Source: Clytia hemisphaerica
Taxonomy: Eukaryota > Cnidaria > Hydrozoa > Leptothecata > Clytiidae
Assembly (NCBI GenBank): GCA_902728285.1
Contig: CACVBU010000004.1
Span: 1,101,909-1,165,908 of the forward strand
DNA: 64,000 nucleotides
Reading direction: 5' to 3'
Part shown: piece after piece, positions 34,706 through 46,800 of the stretch
Layout of the letters: each line of letters begins with the position of its first letter
How positions within the stretch are numbered: the first letter of the stretch is position 1
Notes under the pieces: model-generated
The model's input: only the letters and a program-made list of their open reading frames with translations
Database searches by the model: none
Told to the model about the DNA's origin: nothing
Made by a program: the position numbers and the translations under genes

Positions 34706-36725
34706 ACTATAAATATGAACCATCATAAAGAAAAGCAAGTTGACCGTTCAAGCTATCAAACGTCGTTTTCTTACAGTAGATATTCTCACCCAGCTGTAAT
34801 TAAAAGTTTGTGCATTAGTACTTGATACATATAGATTACTGTTTGTATACATAAAAGTCATCTTTAAAGTTCTATTTCAATGATCTTAAAAAGTTATCAA
34901 AAATAGCAAAACAAATTTTTTCCAGCAAGCTGCATGTTCTCACAACAAAAGTTTTCCAAATTTTGAACGCATGAAAATTAAAAGTTCATGGTTTGCTACA
35001 AAAGTTTTCCATAGTTTAAACCAATTCTTCAAAGATAATTTCATATTTCACGACACTTTTTCCACATTTTAATCAAAACGGAAGATCATTTCAAAGTTTA
35101 CGATGAAAACTTTTAATTTAAAAAGTTATGTAAGGTGATTTCCGATTGTTTACATCCATATTTGATATTCAATGTCTTTACGATTAGCTTACTTTTTCAG
35201 AGGTTGACATAACATTTATTCATCAACATCACCCATCAGGCCGCCTGGCATGGCTGTGGTTGTCAGCTTCAAAAGTGTTGGAAATAAGCTGCTACCGTAT
35301 ATAATTCCCCCCTCAAAGAGGTTTCAATTACCAGTCGAGTGTCATTGTTGTAGAAGAAGCACCAAGTAAAATTCAATCTATAGTTAATTTTGCTCCAGGT
35401 TCAAATTTTTCCAAACAACAAAATGAATGAAGCCAAGGCAAGGAACTTCAGACTTTTTTAAAGCTGCAAGTGTTTCATTTCCAGGCACAACATGGTCAGA
35501 TTTCTCCAAAAATATTCAGTTTCTTGCCCTGTTACAATTCATTTACATGTACAGGCAAAATTCAAGTTAGTTTGTTGTCAAAATTGGCAAACTTGTCCTG
35601 TTTTTTTTCAAGAAAATGCATCTCTCATTCTAAACCAACAGAATTGAAACAAAACATCAAATCCAGGGAGGTATAATAAGAAAACTTTATCATCCACCAG
35701 TTCTTGTGCCAATCAGACAAAAAACATGATCCAATTCGACTCTTGAAGCATGAAAATCGAAGAAAAATAACCGAGGAGCAGTATTTGTTGTCTCCATTTG
35801 TTGCCGCCATCTTTAATGTTTTGACGGCTAGAAACCAGTATGGTCTAATCATCAAGACCCTTCCGAGCCGGGCGACGTTCCACAATCTGCAAGGAGAATA
35901 GAGCACCGCAGGGATGTTTTCCGGCGACGTGTCTTTAAAAATAACGTTGTCCGTCTCAAAAAAAGCCACTCTACTGTTCTCTCGCTCGGAGCTCGATTGA
36001 ATACGAGCCATGTAGTCATACACGGAGTTTCAAATTCGAATACGTCAAATTTAATATAGTGGAGATAATTTTCTCTGTCATTTCCTGGAATATCCTTCAT
36101 GTTTTATCCCCTTTATATTCATTGTCGCGCGACTCGGAGATACTAAACGTTTTTCCCATCTCCTGCCTTTTAGATGGTTGAAAGAATGGAAAGTTAAAGG
36201 TACGCACACACGATAGCAAAACTGCTTCGCTCATGTACATTCGCTTCGCAATAAATGCTTTCTGTACACAAAATGTTCAAAAGGTACATCTGTTGATACG
36301 TTTTACTTTCTGTGTTCAAAATGACGTCAAAGAAGCTTTTGTTTATGTGAGGGAGACTCTCCATCGTAATAAGTTCTCTGAAGTAGTCTCATTCATCTTG
36401 TTATCAAACCTCAACGGTGGAGATTATTTTAGCAGAATTTCGTGAGGATAATTACATAGTTTTGCATACTTTTCACGAATTTTCATTCCTTCAGACTGTG
36501 TTAAACCACTTTTTCATACCCTTCACACTATCGCGATTTTCGTGTAAACAAATCACGAAGTTTTATCTAAAGTTTTTTACAAGAACATAAATTAACATAA
36601 GGACATTTTGAAACTATGATTCTGTGCTCTTACAAGTTGAGTGAATCAAAGATATTATATACATGTGTGTGGCATGTAGCGATGGGGTAGAGTATTCCTT
36701 CAGTTATCGGGTTCAAAAATCGGGA
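34706..36725. other. No gene seen
   Basis: About 2 kb without a supported gene. A 132-codon minus frame (36023-35625) and its overlapping partners show no domain and no splice context. The segment 36200-36500 has short GCTTCGC words only. Confidence 0.35.
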
Positions 36726-36729
36726 TTAT

Positions 36730-37975
36730 ATTGGAAAATTTTTCATTTTGTATACGACCAGTAGATGATGAATTAAATGTTAATGAGGATTTCCTAGGCT
36801 TTTACGAGATCGATAACATTAAAAGTGAAACTATTGTTAACGCTATAAAGGATAGTTTGTTGAGGTGTTCTCTATCGCTTTCTGATTGTCGGGGACAAAC
36901 TTACGACGGAGCTAGCAATATGATGGGATAGCGTTCTGGGGTGGCATCCGTAATTATTAAAGAACAGCCAAAGGCCCTCGAATTACACTGTTTAGGCCAC
37001 TCTTTAAGCCTTTCCGTCAAGTCACTAACAGCCGAATGCTCGATTCTTAGGGACACCATGGGAACCGCTGGTGAAATTTGTGTATTAGTGAAATACTCAC
37101 CTAAACGAGAAAAACTCCTCGGTCAATTCAATGAAAACATTAAGCGCAGTTTAGACAATGATGATAGCCAGGCAAGTAAACTTGACAAATTAAGTGCTGC
37201 AAGATAAACAGTAAGGGCCAATTGCTTTAAAAAAAATAATCGAAAACTATAACCCACTGATGGACTTATGGAAAACGAGTCTTAGAGAAAAGCTAGATAC
37301 TGAGACCAAAGCCAGGATAATCGGATGCAAAAGGCAGATGGAGTCATTTAACTTCTTCTTTGGTTTGAAATTTAGGCATAGGCTTTACAGCCATACGGAT
37401 GAGCTATCTCAAACCTTACAAAAGGGGAAAATGTCAGCCATTAGTGGGAAGGAAACAGCTGATGCTACCGTTGAAACGCTGATGAACATGAGAAATGATC
37501 GTGATTTTGATCTGTGCTATGAATCAGTCACAAAGTCTGCCAGTGCAATCAACATCATCTCGACTCCAACAGCCCCGAGAAAACGGAAACGACCGAAGTA
37601 TAATATACTCCAGTATTTGGAGGGCTATGAAAAAGAATCTGAGAAAACCGAGCCTTATTACGCAGAAACACCACGTGCTTTCTACAAGCAAATCTTCTTT
37701 GAAGCCCTAGATGTGATCTCAAGCTAAATCCATGAAAGGTTCTCTCAGCCAGCTTTTAAAATATTATCGGAGGTGGAGCAGCTCATTCTGAACTCAATCA
37801 AAAAAGAACAAGTGGATGACGAAATCCTAACCATCAATCAGAAATTCGCCGGTGATTTCAACCAAGTATCCCCCCGTGTGAATTAGAATTGCTGCCGGTC
37901 ATATTCAAAGGTGAATTGCCTGTTAATTTCAATGACATTGTAAACATTGTCAAATCCTTGCCTAATGGTAGGGGG
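36730..37975 (+). pseudogene. ZMYM1-like / hAT-type transposase relic
   Basis: Three consecutive plus-strand pieces match the middle and C-terminal part of ZMYM1-like (DUF4371 plus HAT dimerisation) proteins: DFLGFYEIDNIKSETIVNAI, SDCRGQTYDGASNMMG, then HCLGHSLSLSVKSLTAECS and VLVKYSPKREKLLGQF, then the helical tail from 37260. The Asp of the TYDGASNM block is a catalytic-core residue in hAT-like transposases. The gene is broken by TAG after MMG (36929), by TAA where a Trp is expected (37205), and by a stop at 37725. Recognisable sequence (PAFKILSEVEQLILNSIKKE) continues to about 37930. The N-terminus is missing. Confidence 0.8.
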
Positions 37976-38280
37976 GTTTTCAGGGGTCTTAAATACCGTC
38001 ATACCGACAAAATTTTGGGTCAAATACCGTAATACCGTCGGTGAAGGAAGCCTAATACCGATACCGATATTATATCTATGTTTTTTTCGAAAATAATGAA
38101 TTTTCAGTTATCAAATCTATTGTGTAGTAACAAATTAGAAACTGTACAAACAATTCTTGTACTAGGTCCCCCTGTCAACCCTCAATTCAGGTATTCACGC
38201 ATAAATTTTTGCCAATTCACGTATTCACGCGCGAAAAAAAAAACATTTTCACGTTCACGCACCAATTTTGCTTTTACATC
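37976..38280. repeat. Word-repeat tracts (ATACCGT and TTCACGC)
   Basis: From 37997 to 38066 the word ATACCG recurs with variants (AATACCGTCATACCGAC, AATACCGTAATACCGTC, AATACCGATACCG). From 38187 to 38265 the word TTCACGC recurs (GTATTCACGCATAA, ATTCACGTATTCACGC, TTCACGTTCACGCA). The frame at 38078-38386 runs through them by chance. G-runs or C-runs stand beside each tract. Confidence 0.5.
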
Positions 38281-39469
38281 TTTGGTTAAACGATTGTGGC
38301 CTTATTGGGCTAAATTTAACCTTTTTATGGTCTCTTTTAAACAGATTGACCTATTCTTATACCAAACATTTTCGCTAGTTTTGTGACGTTATTCTCGATA
38401 TCGTCGGCCTCTTTTGCAGCTATTTGAGCTTTCATAAAGCAATATTTTAGGTCTGCCATGCCAAAGTTACTTGCTTGTTACGGGAGGCAAACGCAAAATT
38501 AAGCCTGTCCCCCAATAATTTCTTCCTCGCAGACCCGTAAGATGTCTTTTATATTGAGAATTAATTCAAAATCGAGGTTTGGGCTAATCATGGTCTGAGA
38601 AGCCGTCGACTTCAACACAGGTTTCATAGAGGTGGTGGTGTGGTGCAACTAGAGGACGCGAATTCTAAAGTTGAACCCCTTCCCCCTATCGGAGGAAAGA
38701 AAATAAATGGAAAATAAGAACGCGAGCGAAGCGAGCGCAAAAATGTTTTAGACAATTTTCGCTCTCCTTTGTTATTGAAAAACGGCCTTAATACGCTATT
38801 GTTAGTCAAGTATGCCTTGTTTGGTCACAAAATTTTGGATTTTATTTAACACTGACCATTTGTTGACAAAAATATGGTACGGTGAGCGACGTACCTGCCG
38901 TACCCGGTGCGGCGTTCCAGGAGTTTTGCTCAAAAAAATTTTATAATTTAGAATGCCTACATTGCCTGAAAACGCATCATGTGCATCATGATGTGAATTA
39001 TTTTTTCAATCGTTCGATGCTGCACAAGATGTTTTTATAACTACCTACTTTTACTAATTATTGAAGGAGTAGATACCGCCTTTACTGTCTTTAAGTTACT
39101 GCAGTATCAGTGTATTGTATTGTTGTAGTAGCAATATAAGTGAATACGGAGAGACGACCATATCTTTTAGTGCTGACGGAGAAAACTTTATCTAGACTCA
39201 TTCGTTTGATGCAGTATTTGCAGTATCACAAAAGTTGTCATTAAAAAAATGCGCCCGCAGAAAAATAACGAAAATATTAATTTAGATATCGTAAAGTTTT
39301 GCTTATTTTGAATAACCTCACCATGACAATAAGTCAATAGGAAATCCAAGATTGTGCGAGCGAAGCGAGCAAGAAAATTTCACTGGTTAAATAGACTGGG
39401 GAATAGACTTATCTTTTTGAAAAATTTTCGGCATAAAACTCATGAAGAAACTAAAAGGTAAATAGTTTT
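38281..39469. other. No gene seen; two GCGAGCGAAGCGAG motifs
   Basis: Non-coding flank of the retroelement. The 14-mer GCGAGCGAAGCGAG occurs at 38722-38735 and 39356-39369, each followed by an A-rich stretch. Confidence 0.4.
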
Positions 39470-39638
39470 AGTTTCTGATATATGTTTGTATATCAGAGTT
39501 TAGATGCATTTGGTTTGTTTTGGTTTATCCGGACTCTTGAATCAGCCTCACTCTCATGTCCTATTTAAGGCCTCAGTTTCTCCTCATGGTCCCTTTTCAG
39601 TTCTTCATTTCTTAGTGCTGACTGCTGTATTTTTTGCT
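39470..39638 (+). repeat. Retroelement repeat A1
   Basis: Left copy of the A repeat, starting AGTTTCTGATATATGTTTGT and ending at the TTTTTTGCT shared with A2. It includes a palindromic ATATGTTTGTATAT. It lacks the 10-bp internal duplication seen in A2. Confidence 0.9.
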
Positions 39639-39668
39639 GTTCTGTTGCTGTCTTCTGTATTACATTTT

Positions 39669-41059
39669 TATATCATGATTGCTGAAAGATTATACCTGAC
39701 AATCCTATTGTTCCTGACAACTCCTCCTATTACACCGATTTCAAATGCTGACCATGATGAATCTCCTGCTGACAATGGTACTCGTAGGGAAAAGTGCCCT
39801 GGATGCCAGAGAGCTCACTCCAAACACACCTTTGGTCAGCCCAGCAAAAATTGTCAAGGTCCACCTTCACCTACGTACTCGCCATCTTTGTCTCCCGGCC
39901 ATAATTCAGGGGAAAACCCAGCTTCTAGAACATTGTCTCAGGAGCAAATTCTTCAATACCGCCAACATCTGGAATTTCTCAAAAGTCAGGAAGCTGAGGT
40001 TCTTGAATCCATTAGGGTAGACCAAGAGAAGTTATCAAATGAAGAGGAGTCGCTCAGACAAGAAATACGACGGCAAACAGAAAAGTTGGATCGCTTGAAA
40101 GCCTCAAGAAGCCATGCCGCTCGTTCCGCCTTTCCGCCCGAACCTCAAAGCAACCACTCAGGGGGAAACCGTTCCGCCATTTTTAATCGTTCCCGACCCG
40201 ACCTCTCCTTTCCTCGCAACAACAACAACAATCATCTCGTTCTTCGTTCAATTTTGCTGGTTCTGCTGCTGCTCCATTGTTGAATTTTGGTTTGTCAAAC
40301 TCACATTCCCAAGAATCATCTTTAATTAATCGTCATATCTCGCAAAGTGAACTGTTTTTTCGTCCGACCCGTGCAAATGATGTTACTAGAGGTAAAGCAT
40401 TACGAATTATAGACTTTGTTTCCCGAATTCGTCCAGCTGAAGATGAGAAAATCCTCTCTTACGATAATAACTGTAAACTTGCTCTGATCTTACAGGACAC
40501 AAAACCTAAGCTTAATAGTGTCACTATGGAACAGTTTAACATTGCCAATCTTAGAATTTTTTACGAGTTATTATTTTCTGGGAAGCTCTCCACCCTTCTT
40601 CATGTGCAGGAATACCTCTCCTATGCGATTAAGGTCTTGGAACTGGCGACTAAGTATACATGGCAATCCGTGCTGCACTACGATGATGAGTTTCGTATCT
40701 TGAAGCATACTTATGGATTCTCATGGAGTACTGACCACAGTCACCTATATGAGGTTGTTCTCATACCTCGCTGGGCTGCGAAGCTACCTCGTGGGCTTGG
40801 GCAAAGCACTGATACTTCCTCATCCAAAAGTGATTCTTCTTTGTTTGGTCTTGCGGGTAACAATAAGGGTTTTGGTCCTGCCATTATGACACACCTCTCT
40901 TCTGGATCAGAAATTTGTAGAATGTTTAATTCCAGGAAAGGATGTCAGAAGTCCCCCTGCAGGTTTGCACATGCCTGTAACCGTAAGGTTGGCTCACAGG
41001 CTTGTGGGAAATCTCACCAGGGTTTCCTACATCCTGTGGGCGAGGGTGACCCTCAATGA
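39669..41059 (+). pseudogene. Gag-like ORF of the retroelement, frameshifted
   Basis: Part 1 (frame of 39504-40283) contains a zinc knuckle-like CPGCQRAHSKHTFGQPSKNC and then a coiled coil of about 60 residues (EEESLRQEIRRQTEKL). The frame moves within the CAACAACAACAA run at about 40220 to part 2 (to 41059). Part 2 holds a conserved helical region and a C-terminal CCCH-type finger (CRMFNSRKGCQKSPCRFAHAC). It ends at TGA 41057-41059. RT follows in the same frame, so either that stop is read through in the family or it is a mutation. Gag proteins package the RNA template. Confidence 0.75.
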
Positions 41060-41071
41060 CTCCTTTCCATA

Positions 41072-42706
41072 GAGCCTTCTCCATCTCCGCTTGACTCTGC
41101 TATTTGGGACAAGGAGTTACTGAATGACCCTGACCGTCAGTTTTTATTTGATGGGGTGGTTAACGGTTTTCAATTGCTCCCAGCAGATGCAAAAATTAGC
41201 CCTGCGGAAATGGAGAATTATAACTCTGCAGTTGGCCCTGGTTCTAAAGAAAAAGTTGAAGCCACTATTTTGGAAGAACTGTCGGCCGGAAATTATATTG
41301 TTACTTCTGAAAAGCCTGTTATTGTCAGTGCCCTTGGAGCAGTTCCAAAGCCTGATTCAGAGGATCTCCGTTTGATCCATGACTGTTCTATGCCCCACGG
41401 TTTGGGCGTCAATTCTTACATAGATATTGAGAAGCAATCTTTTCAGACTCTAAATGATGCCTGTAGGCTGATAGGGAAAGGTTTCTTCATCGCTAAGATA
41501 GATTTGAGACACGCGTACAGATCTGTCTCAGTCCACCCAGCCAACCGAGATGCTCTCGGGTTGAAGTGGAAATTTAGTGGGGACAAACACTACACGTATC
41601 TAAAAGACACACGTCTCCCCTTTGGCGCACGTAGTGCACCAGGAATTTTTCATTGTTTGACTCAGAGTGTAAGGCATATGATGCAGAGAAGAGGCTTTCC
41701 TTTGATCATAGTATATCTTGACGATTTCTTGATCATTGGTAGGTCTCAGCATGAATGCCAGGCTGCTTTTGTTGCACTCAGCTCCCTGCTAGTTTCTCTA
41801 GGATTCACAATCAGCCCTTCCAAGGTTGTTCCACCATGTCAAAAATTAGTGTTTCTAGGGGTTGAGATTGATACCACAACATTGACTCTCTCACTCCCTG
41901 ATAAGAAGCTAGGTGATCTGAAAGATGTCTTAATGTCTTTTCAATCCCGAACTCGTGCCTCATAGAGACAGCTCCAGCAGCTTGCCGGGCGTCTCAACTG
42001 GGCCTGTAAAGTCATTTATGGTGGAAGAACCTTTCTACGTCGCATTTTGGACCTTATGGGCTCCTTACAAAAACAGTCATCCAAGTGTCTGTTGAGTGAG
42101 GAGTTCTTTCAAGATATTTCTTGGTGGTTGGACTTTCTTGAGATTTTTAATGGCCAGTGTTCATTCCATGACACTAGGCCTGTTACTAACATCCACACAA
42201 ATGCCTGTTCTTCAGGTATTGGTGCAGTGTTTGGAAATGACTGGTTCTACTCTAACTTGTGGGTTGATGCGCCTGCCTTGGCAGGTTTGCACATCAACTA
42301 CAAAGAGGCTCTTTGCATTGTGTTTGCCTTAGAACGTTGGGCTCTTTTTCTCAGTAATAAGGTAGTCCATATCTATTGCGACAACACTGCTGCAGTGGGC
42401 ATGTTGAATAAGGGATCATCTCGCAACCCACTCATGATGACTTACCTCAGGCGTCTGTTCTGGTGCTCTGCCACATACAACTTTCGCCTCAAAGTTTACC
42501 ATGTTCCGGGGGTCCTGAATGTTGTTGCTGATCATGTCTCTCGATTGCATGAACACAAACATCTTGCAGCTTTTCTTGAGTATCTTTGTGACAATTTTGA
42601 TCTGTTTGATCCTTCTGATGACATTGCCTGGCACATGTCTGAGAACTGTTTCTTTTTCCTTCTTGGTTTATATGGGTCTGGCTCATGCCTTCGCTCTGCC
42701 TTTTAG
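41072..42706 (+). pseudogene. Reverse transcriptase-RNase H of the retroelement, stop-interrupted
   Basis: The open frame continues after the gag stop (DSAIWDKELLNDPDRQFLFD). RT motifs follow in order: LRLIHDCSMPHGLGVNSYID, FFIAKIDLRHAYRSV, LPFGARSAPGIFH, catalytic IVYLDDFLI and KLVFLGVEID. An in-frame TAG at 41963-41965 (between RTRAS and RQLQQLAGRL) breaks the chain. The frame then continues into RNase H: THTNACSSG-type start, LHINYKEALC, IYCDNTAAV and NVVADHVSRL. The first RNase H acid is Asn (HTNACSS) where Asp is expected, so cleavage would fail even with the stop repaired. Confidence 0.85.
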
Positions 42707-43104
42707 AGTTTGCGTCCTCGCTACTGGCAGAAGTGCAGTTATATCGTGAAGCCACCTATGCTGTCAATACTCGCAAGGCCTACCGTGCTCACCGTAAGGT
42801 CTATCTCCAGCTTTGCAATATGCTTGATATTCCGCCTGCTCCTGTTCAATGTTCTCACCTCTGTATGTATGCTGCCTATTTGGCGCGGTTCCTGTTGCCG
42901 CAGTCTGTTTGTATTTATTTGAATTTTGTTGGTCTTCTTCACCGGGAAATGGGTTTCCCCAACCCTCTCCTTGACAACTGGTTCCTGTCCTCTGTGCTCA
43001 AGGGTATTAAGCGTTCTAAGGGTGTCCCACCCGTCCCCAAGCTTCCCATCACCGTGGATATCCTCTCCTTCATTCATTCCCAACTCAACCTCCTGGATCA
43101 GGGG
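42685..43104 (+). pseudogene. Tyrosine recombinase, N-terminal part, before the insertion
   Basis: This encodes the SAM-like N-terminal domain of a DIRS/Ngaro-type recombinase (YAVNTRKAYRAHRKVYLQLC, then SVLKGIKRSKGVPPVPKLPI). It overlaps the RNase H end by 22 bases in another frame. Coding ends at SQLNLLDQ where the G-run of the inserted element begins. The catalytic residues lie beyond the insertion. Confidence 0.85.
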
Positions 43105-43892
43105 GGGTACAGCCGCAGGGTACTAACCCATAGCCGGGTGGTGGTGTCTAATTTGGAAATTCAAAAAAGTTAGTACCCGGTACTAATTTTGGGGTGGGGG
43201 TGGGTATATCTCCAATTTTAAGTTAGTACCCTGTACCAATTTTAGGGTGGGGTGGGTATCATTTCAATTTTTCTTCAAGTACTCAGGCCCTGAATATGGT
43301 ACATTTGCTACATTTACTTCAACTTTCAGGATTTTAATGAGAAAAGATTTCCTTATTATGGCTCAGAGTATCTGGTAGTATTGAAAAGTTTCCCCCTTCC
43401 AATTGAAGGTACTTTCCCTGCTTATCAAGTATGTAGGGAAGTTTGGAGGTTGTTAGTTTCAATAGTTTTCAGAAAAAAAGAATTGTTATGTTTCTATCAA
43501 TAAAGAATTATTTTATTCAAATTCACGGGTACTTTCCCTACTTTCTAAGAGGAGAATTTTATGACCACTAAAGTTATACAAATATTGAAATAGCTAATGT
43601 AAAGAAAGCTATTGTTCAAAATCAGTATTGTTTTAATTATAGTTTTAATTTGAACCTTTTGACAAGATTATAATAGTGTATTTACCAGTATTTAAATTTA
43701 CACAGATTTACTTACAAATTGTAGTTTTCTGTTCAGTTTTTTGAGCCATAGCTTTCTTGATGATTGAAGTAGTACGAAAAAAGGGGCAAGTAGAATAAAT
43801 GTTTTAGTTGTGTATTTTTTCAAATTTTATCTACTCCAGCAATAAACATATAGTTTATGATTGTTATTATAGAACTAAAAACTAAAAAAAAA

Positions 43893-46800
43893 ATGCAATC
43901 AGATCAATCTGGAGAAAGTTGTGAGATTTGTGGGAAAGAAAGATCAAACCTTAATGAAGTGAACTGGCAAAGACATAAGACAAGTTGTCAAAGTAAGAAA
44001 GTGAAGGAAAACAAGAGGAAAAGAAAGAAGACCAACAACTCGAATAGCATATCAAAATACTTCAAATTAGCATCAAAATGTTAGTAATATACTCTTCATT
44101 CTTTATTTAACTCCCGTTAGATTTTTGTGTTTTGTCCTGGTTTTGTTACTAATTGCTAAGAATTCTTATTTTACTATACTATGGTAATCAAATTACTATG
44201 AGCTTTTTCTGTCTATTTTGGCACTGATTTCTGAGATTGAATATTTCAATATTTTCCCCATAAATCTGCATAAATATGATAAAACGGTCATTAGTTCTAA
44301 TGTCTGCTAATGTTTGAAAGTTTCCAGTAACTAACCAAACCTGACCAGGCCTAATTTGCGAAATTATTTTTTGACTTGGTATATTTTCAAAAAGTTAAAA
44401 GCAACAAAAAATCTTTATTAGCTAATGTCGAGACCCCCAATCAAAACCAATCACCCAGCACTCGCACTGGACGTACCCCATCACCCAGCACTCGCACCGA
44501 GCATACCCCATCACCCAGCACTCGCACTGAGCGTACCCCGTCACCCAGCACTCGCACTGAGCGTACCCCGTCACCCAGCACTCGCACTGAGCGTACCCCC
44601 ATCACCCAGCACTCGCACTGGACGTACCCCATCACCCAGCACTCGCACTGAGCGTACCCCATCACCCAGCACTCGCACTGAGCGTACCCCGTCACCCAGC
44701 ACTCGCACTGAGCGTACCCCATCACCCAGCACTCGCACTGAGCGTACCCCATCACCCAGCACTCGCACTGAGCGTACCCCGTCACCCAGCACTCGCACTG
44801 AGCGTACCCCATCACCCAGCACTCGCATCGAGCGTACCCCATCACCCAGCACTCGCACTGGACGTATCCCATCGCCCAGCACTCGCACTGGACGTACCCC
44901 ATCACCCAGCACTCGCACTGAGCGTACACCATCACCCAGCCCTCATACTAGACACAAGGTGATTGACCTTGAGACTTATGAAGAACCTAAAAAATGCATT
45001 GGGTTTACACCAAACATTCCTGATGTTTACCGAAATGTTGCTTGCCATTTATTGAAGGAAATTAACGTTGTATTAGTAGATGAACATTTTCATCATATTT
45101 CCTGTTCTGAAAAAAAGTTCCTCGTCAGTGGAAAAAACAATCAAATCAATGAAAAATGTGATTCTCTTAAGAACAATTCATCTCTAAACAAAATTTTGAT
45201 AAGAGGACAACACAATTATTCTGAAGAAAAAAGTTTGAGTACAACAAATAATAGTCACCTCTCTCATAAGCAACTAAGTGACAAAGTTGAGATCGTTCAA
45301 AAGGACAAACGTGATTTGCGTCTACAGCTCTTGAATAGTCGATTCAAAAGCTCAAAACTATGTGCCACTATTTCTCTCCACAAACGATTTATGGTACTTA
45401 TTTCTGAAAATAATGTTCTTAGACTACAACAATTGGTTAAAGTTGCTTTAAACAACAACAGAAGCATTGCACATATTGTATCCAGAGTCATTGATGTTAT
45501 AGATGGTTTGTATCGACCCAACCCATCACAAGATGACAAAGATTTAGCGTTTTTGACTATGAAGTTTGGTGGACCAAGTTTACTCAGTATTCTTTATCGT
45601 GCAGGTGTACTCCCAAGTGACTCCTTAGCTTATAAGATGAGTAAAGCATGTCCTCCATTAATCTCATCAGTTAAAAATTCGATTGCTGAATGCTTTGATG
45701 CAAACATCAAAGTGACAAATACAGAAGCTTCAAGTATGTCATTGAAACTGGACGAGACATTTGTTACCCCGGTACTCAGTTACAATTCAAAAGATAATAA
45801 TGTGTATGGACTTTGTTACCAACATGGAAGTAAAACAAAGATTTGTTTAGATGCCTTTGAAGACTGTGAAATCCTTCAGGAAAAAATAAAGAATGGAAAT
45901 TTGCATATTCCCAAAGAGTGTTTAGCTGCTGGATTAGCTCCTATGAACAGCAGTTCAACAATGCAGCCCCTCCTCTTGTGGCCCTCATGCTGCAAAAAGG
46001 ATGAGCAGGGTACAATCAAACTTATATATGATGTTAATCAAAAACTGAAAGAAGAATATGGGTTTCCTCTATGTAATCTTTCAACTGATGGAGATGGAAC
46101 CAGACGACGAGCAATGAATTCTATCATGACGGAGGAAGCAACCGATTTCCCCTGGTGTAATCACATTCTAAATCTACCTTTGATAGACTACTCTGTAGGG
46201 CCAGATGGTCTCACCTGTAACTTTGACCCTAAACACATGGCAAAGAGATCCTGGAGGGCTATCATCTCCGAAAATATCTGGATAAAGGGTGTTAGGGTGA
46301 CAAAAAAGCTACTGAAAGAATTCCTTGTAGGCAATAGCCATAATGTTGATGACAGCCATCTGTACCCAAAAGATAAACAAAATGTTAAAGCTGCCTCGCA
46401 GTTCCTGCTAGCATTCATCGAGATGTCTTTGAAGGAGGAGCTCCCGTATAACTTTGTTCCGATAAAAAATGAACTTAAATGTCTTGGTTTGATTTTGAAA
46501 GGATTGTTATCCTTCTATGTGTTTGCAGACATATCGATTTCCGAGCAATTACAAAACATGTCCCTGCATCCTACCTTTTATTCTGGTTGTACAAGCAATA
46601 CAAGACCAATCTTGTACCTGCTCAACTTTATCATGATTTGATAGCATCTTTCATCGATGCTTTGTTCTGTTCGGCAAAGGGAAAGGAATACACACCTAAC
46701 GAGCCACTGTTCTTGGTCAAGGATGGAAGCGATCCATTGGAAAGGTTTTTTGGCAATGTTCGTCTTCGCTTCAAGGGTAAATATTCTAAGGTTTAAACTT

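Noticed and set aside
35625..36023. 132-codon minus-strand frame
   Set aside because: No recognisable domain, overlapped by frames on both strands, and no plausible partner exons.
44441..44935. Long minus-strand frames (164 and 115 codons) with repeated CECWVMGYAQ-like units
   Set aside because: They are the other strand of the 30-bp minisatellite; a repeat unit divisible by three keeps several frames open on both strands.
44451..44950. CRISPR-like array
   Set aside because: Units are contiguous with no spacers, and the array lies in a eukaryotic coding exon.
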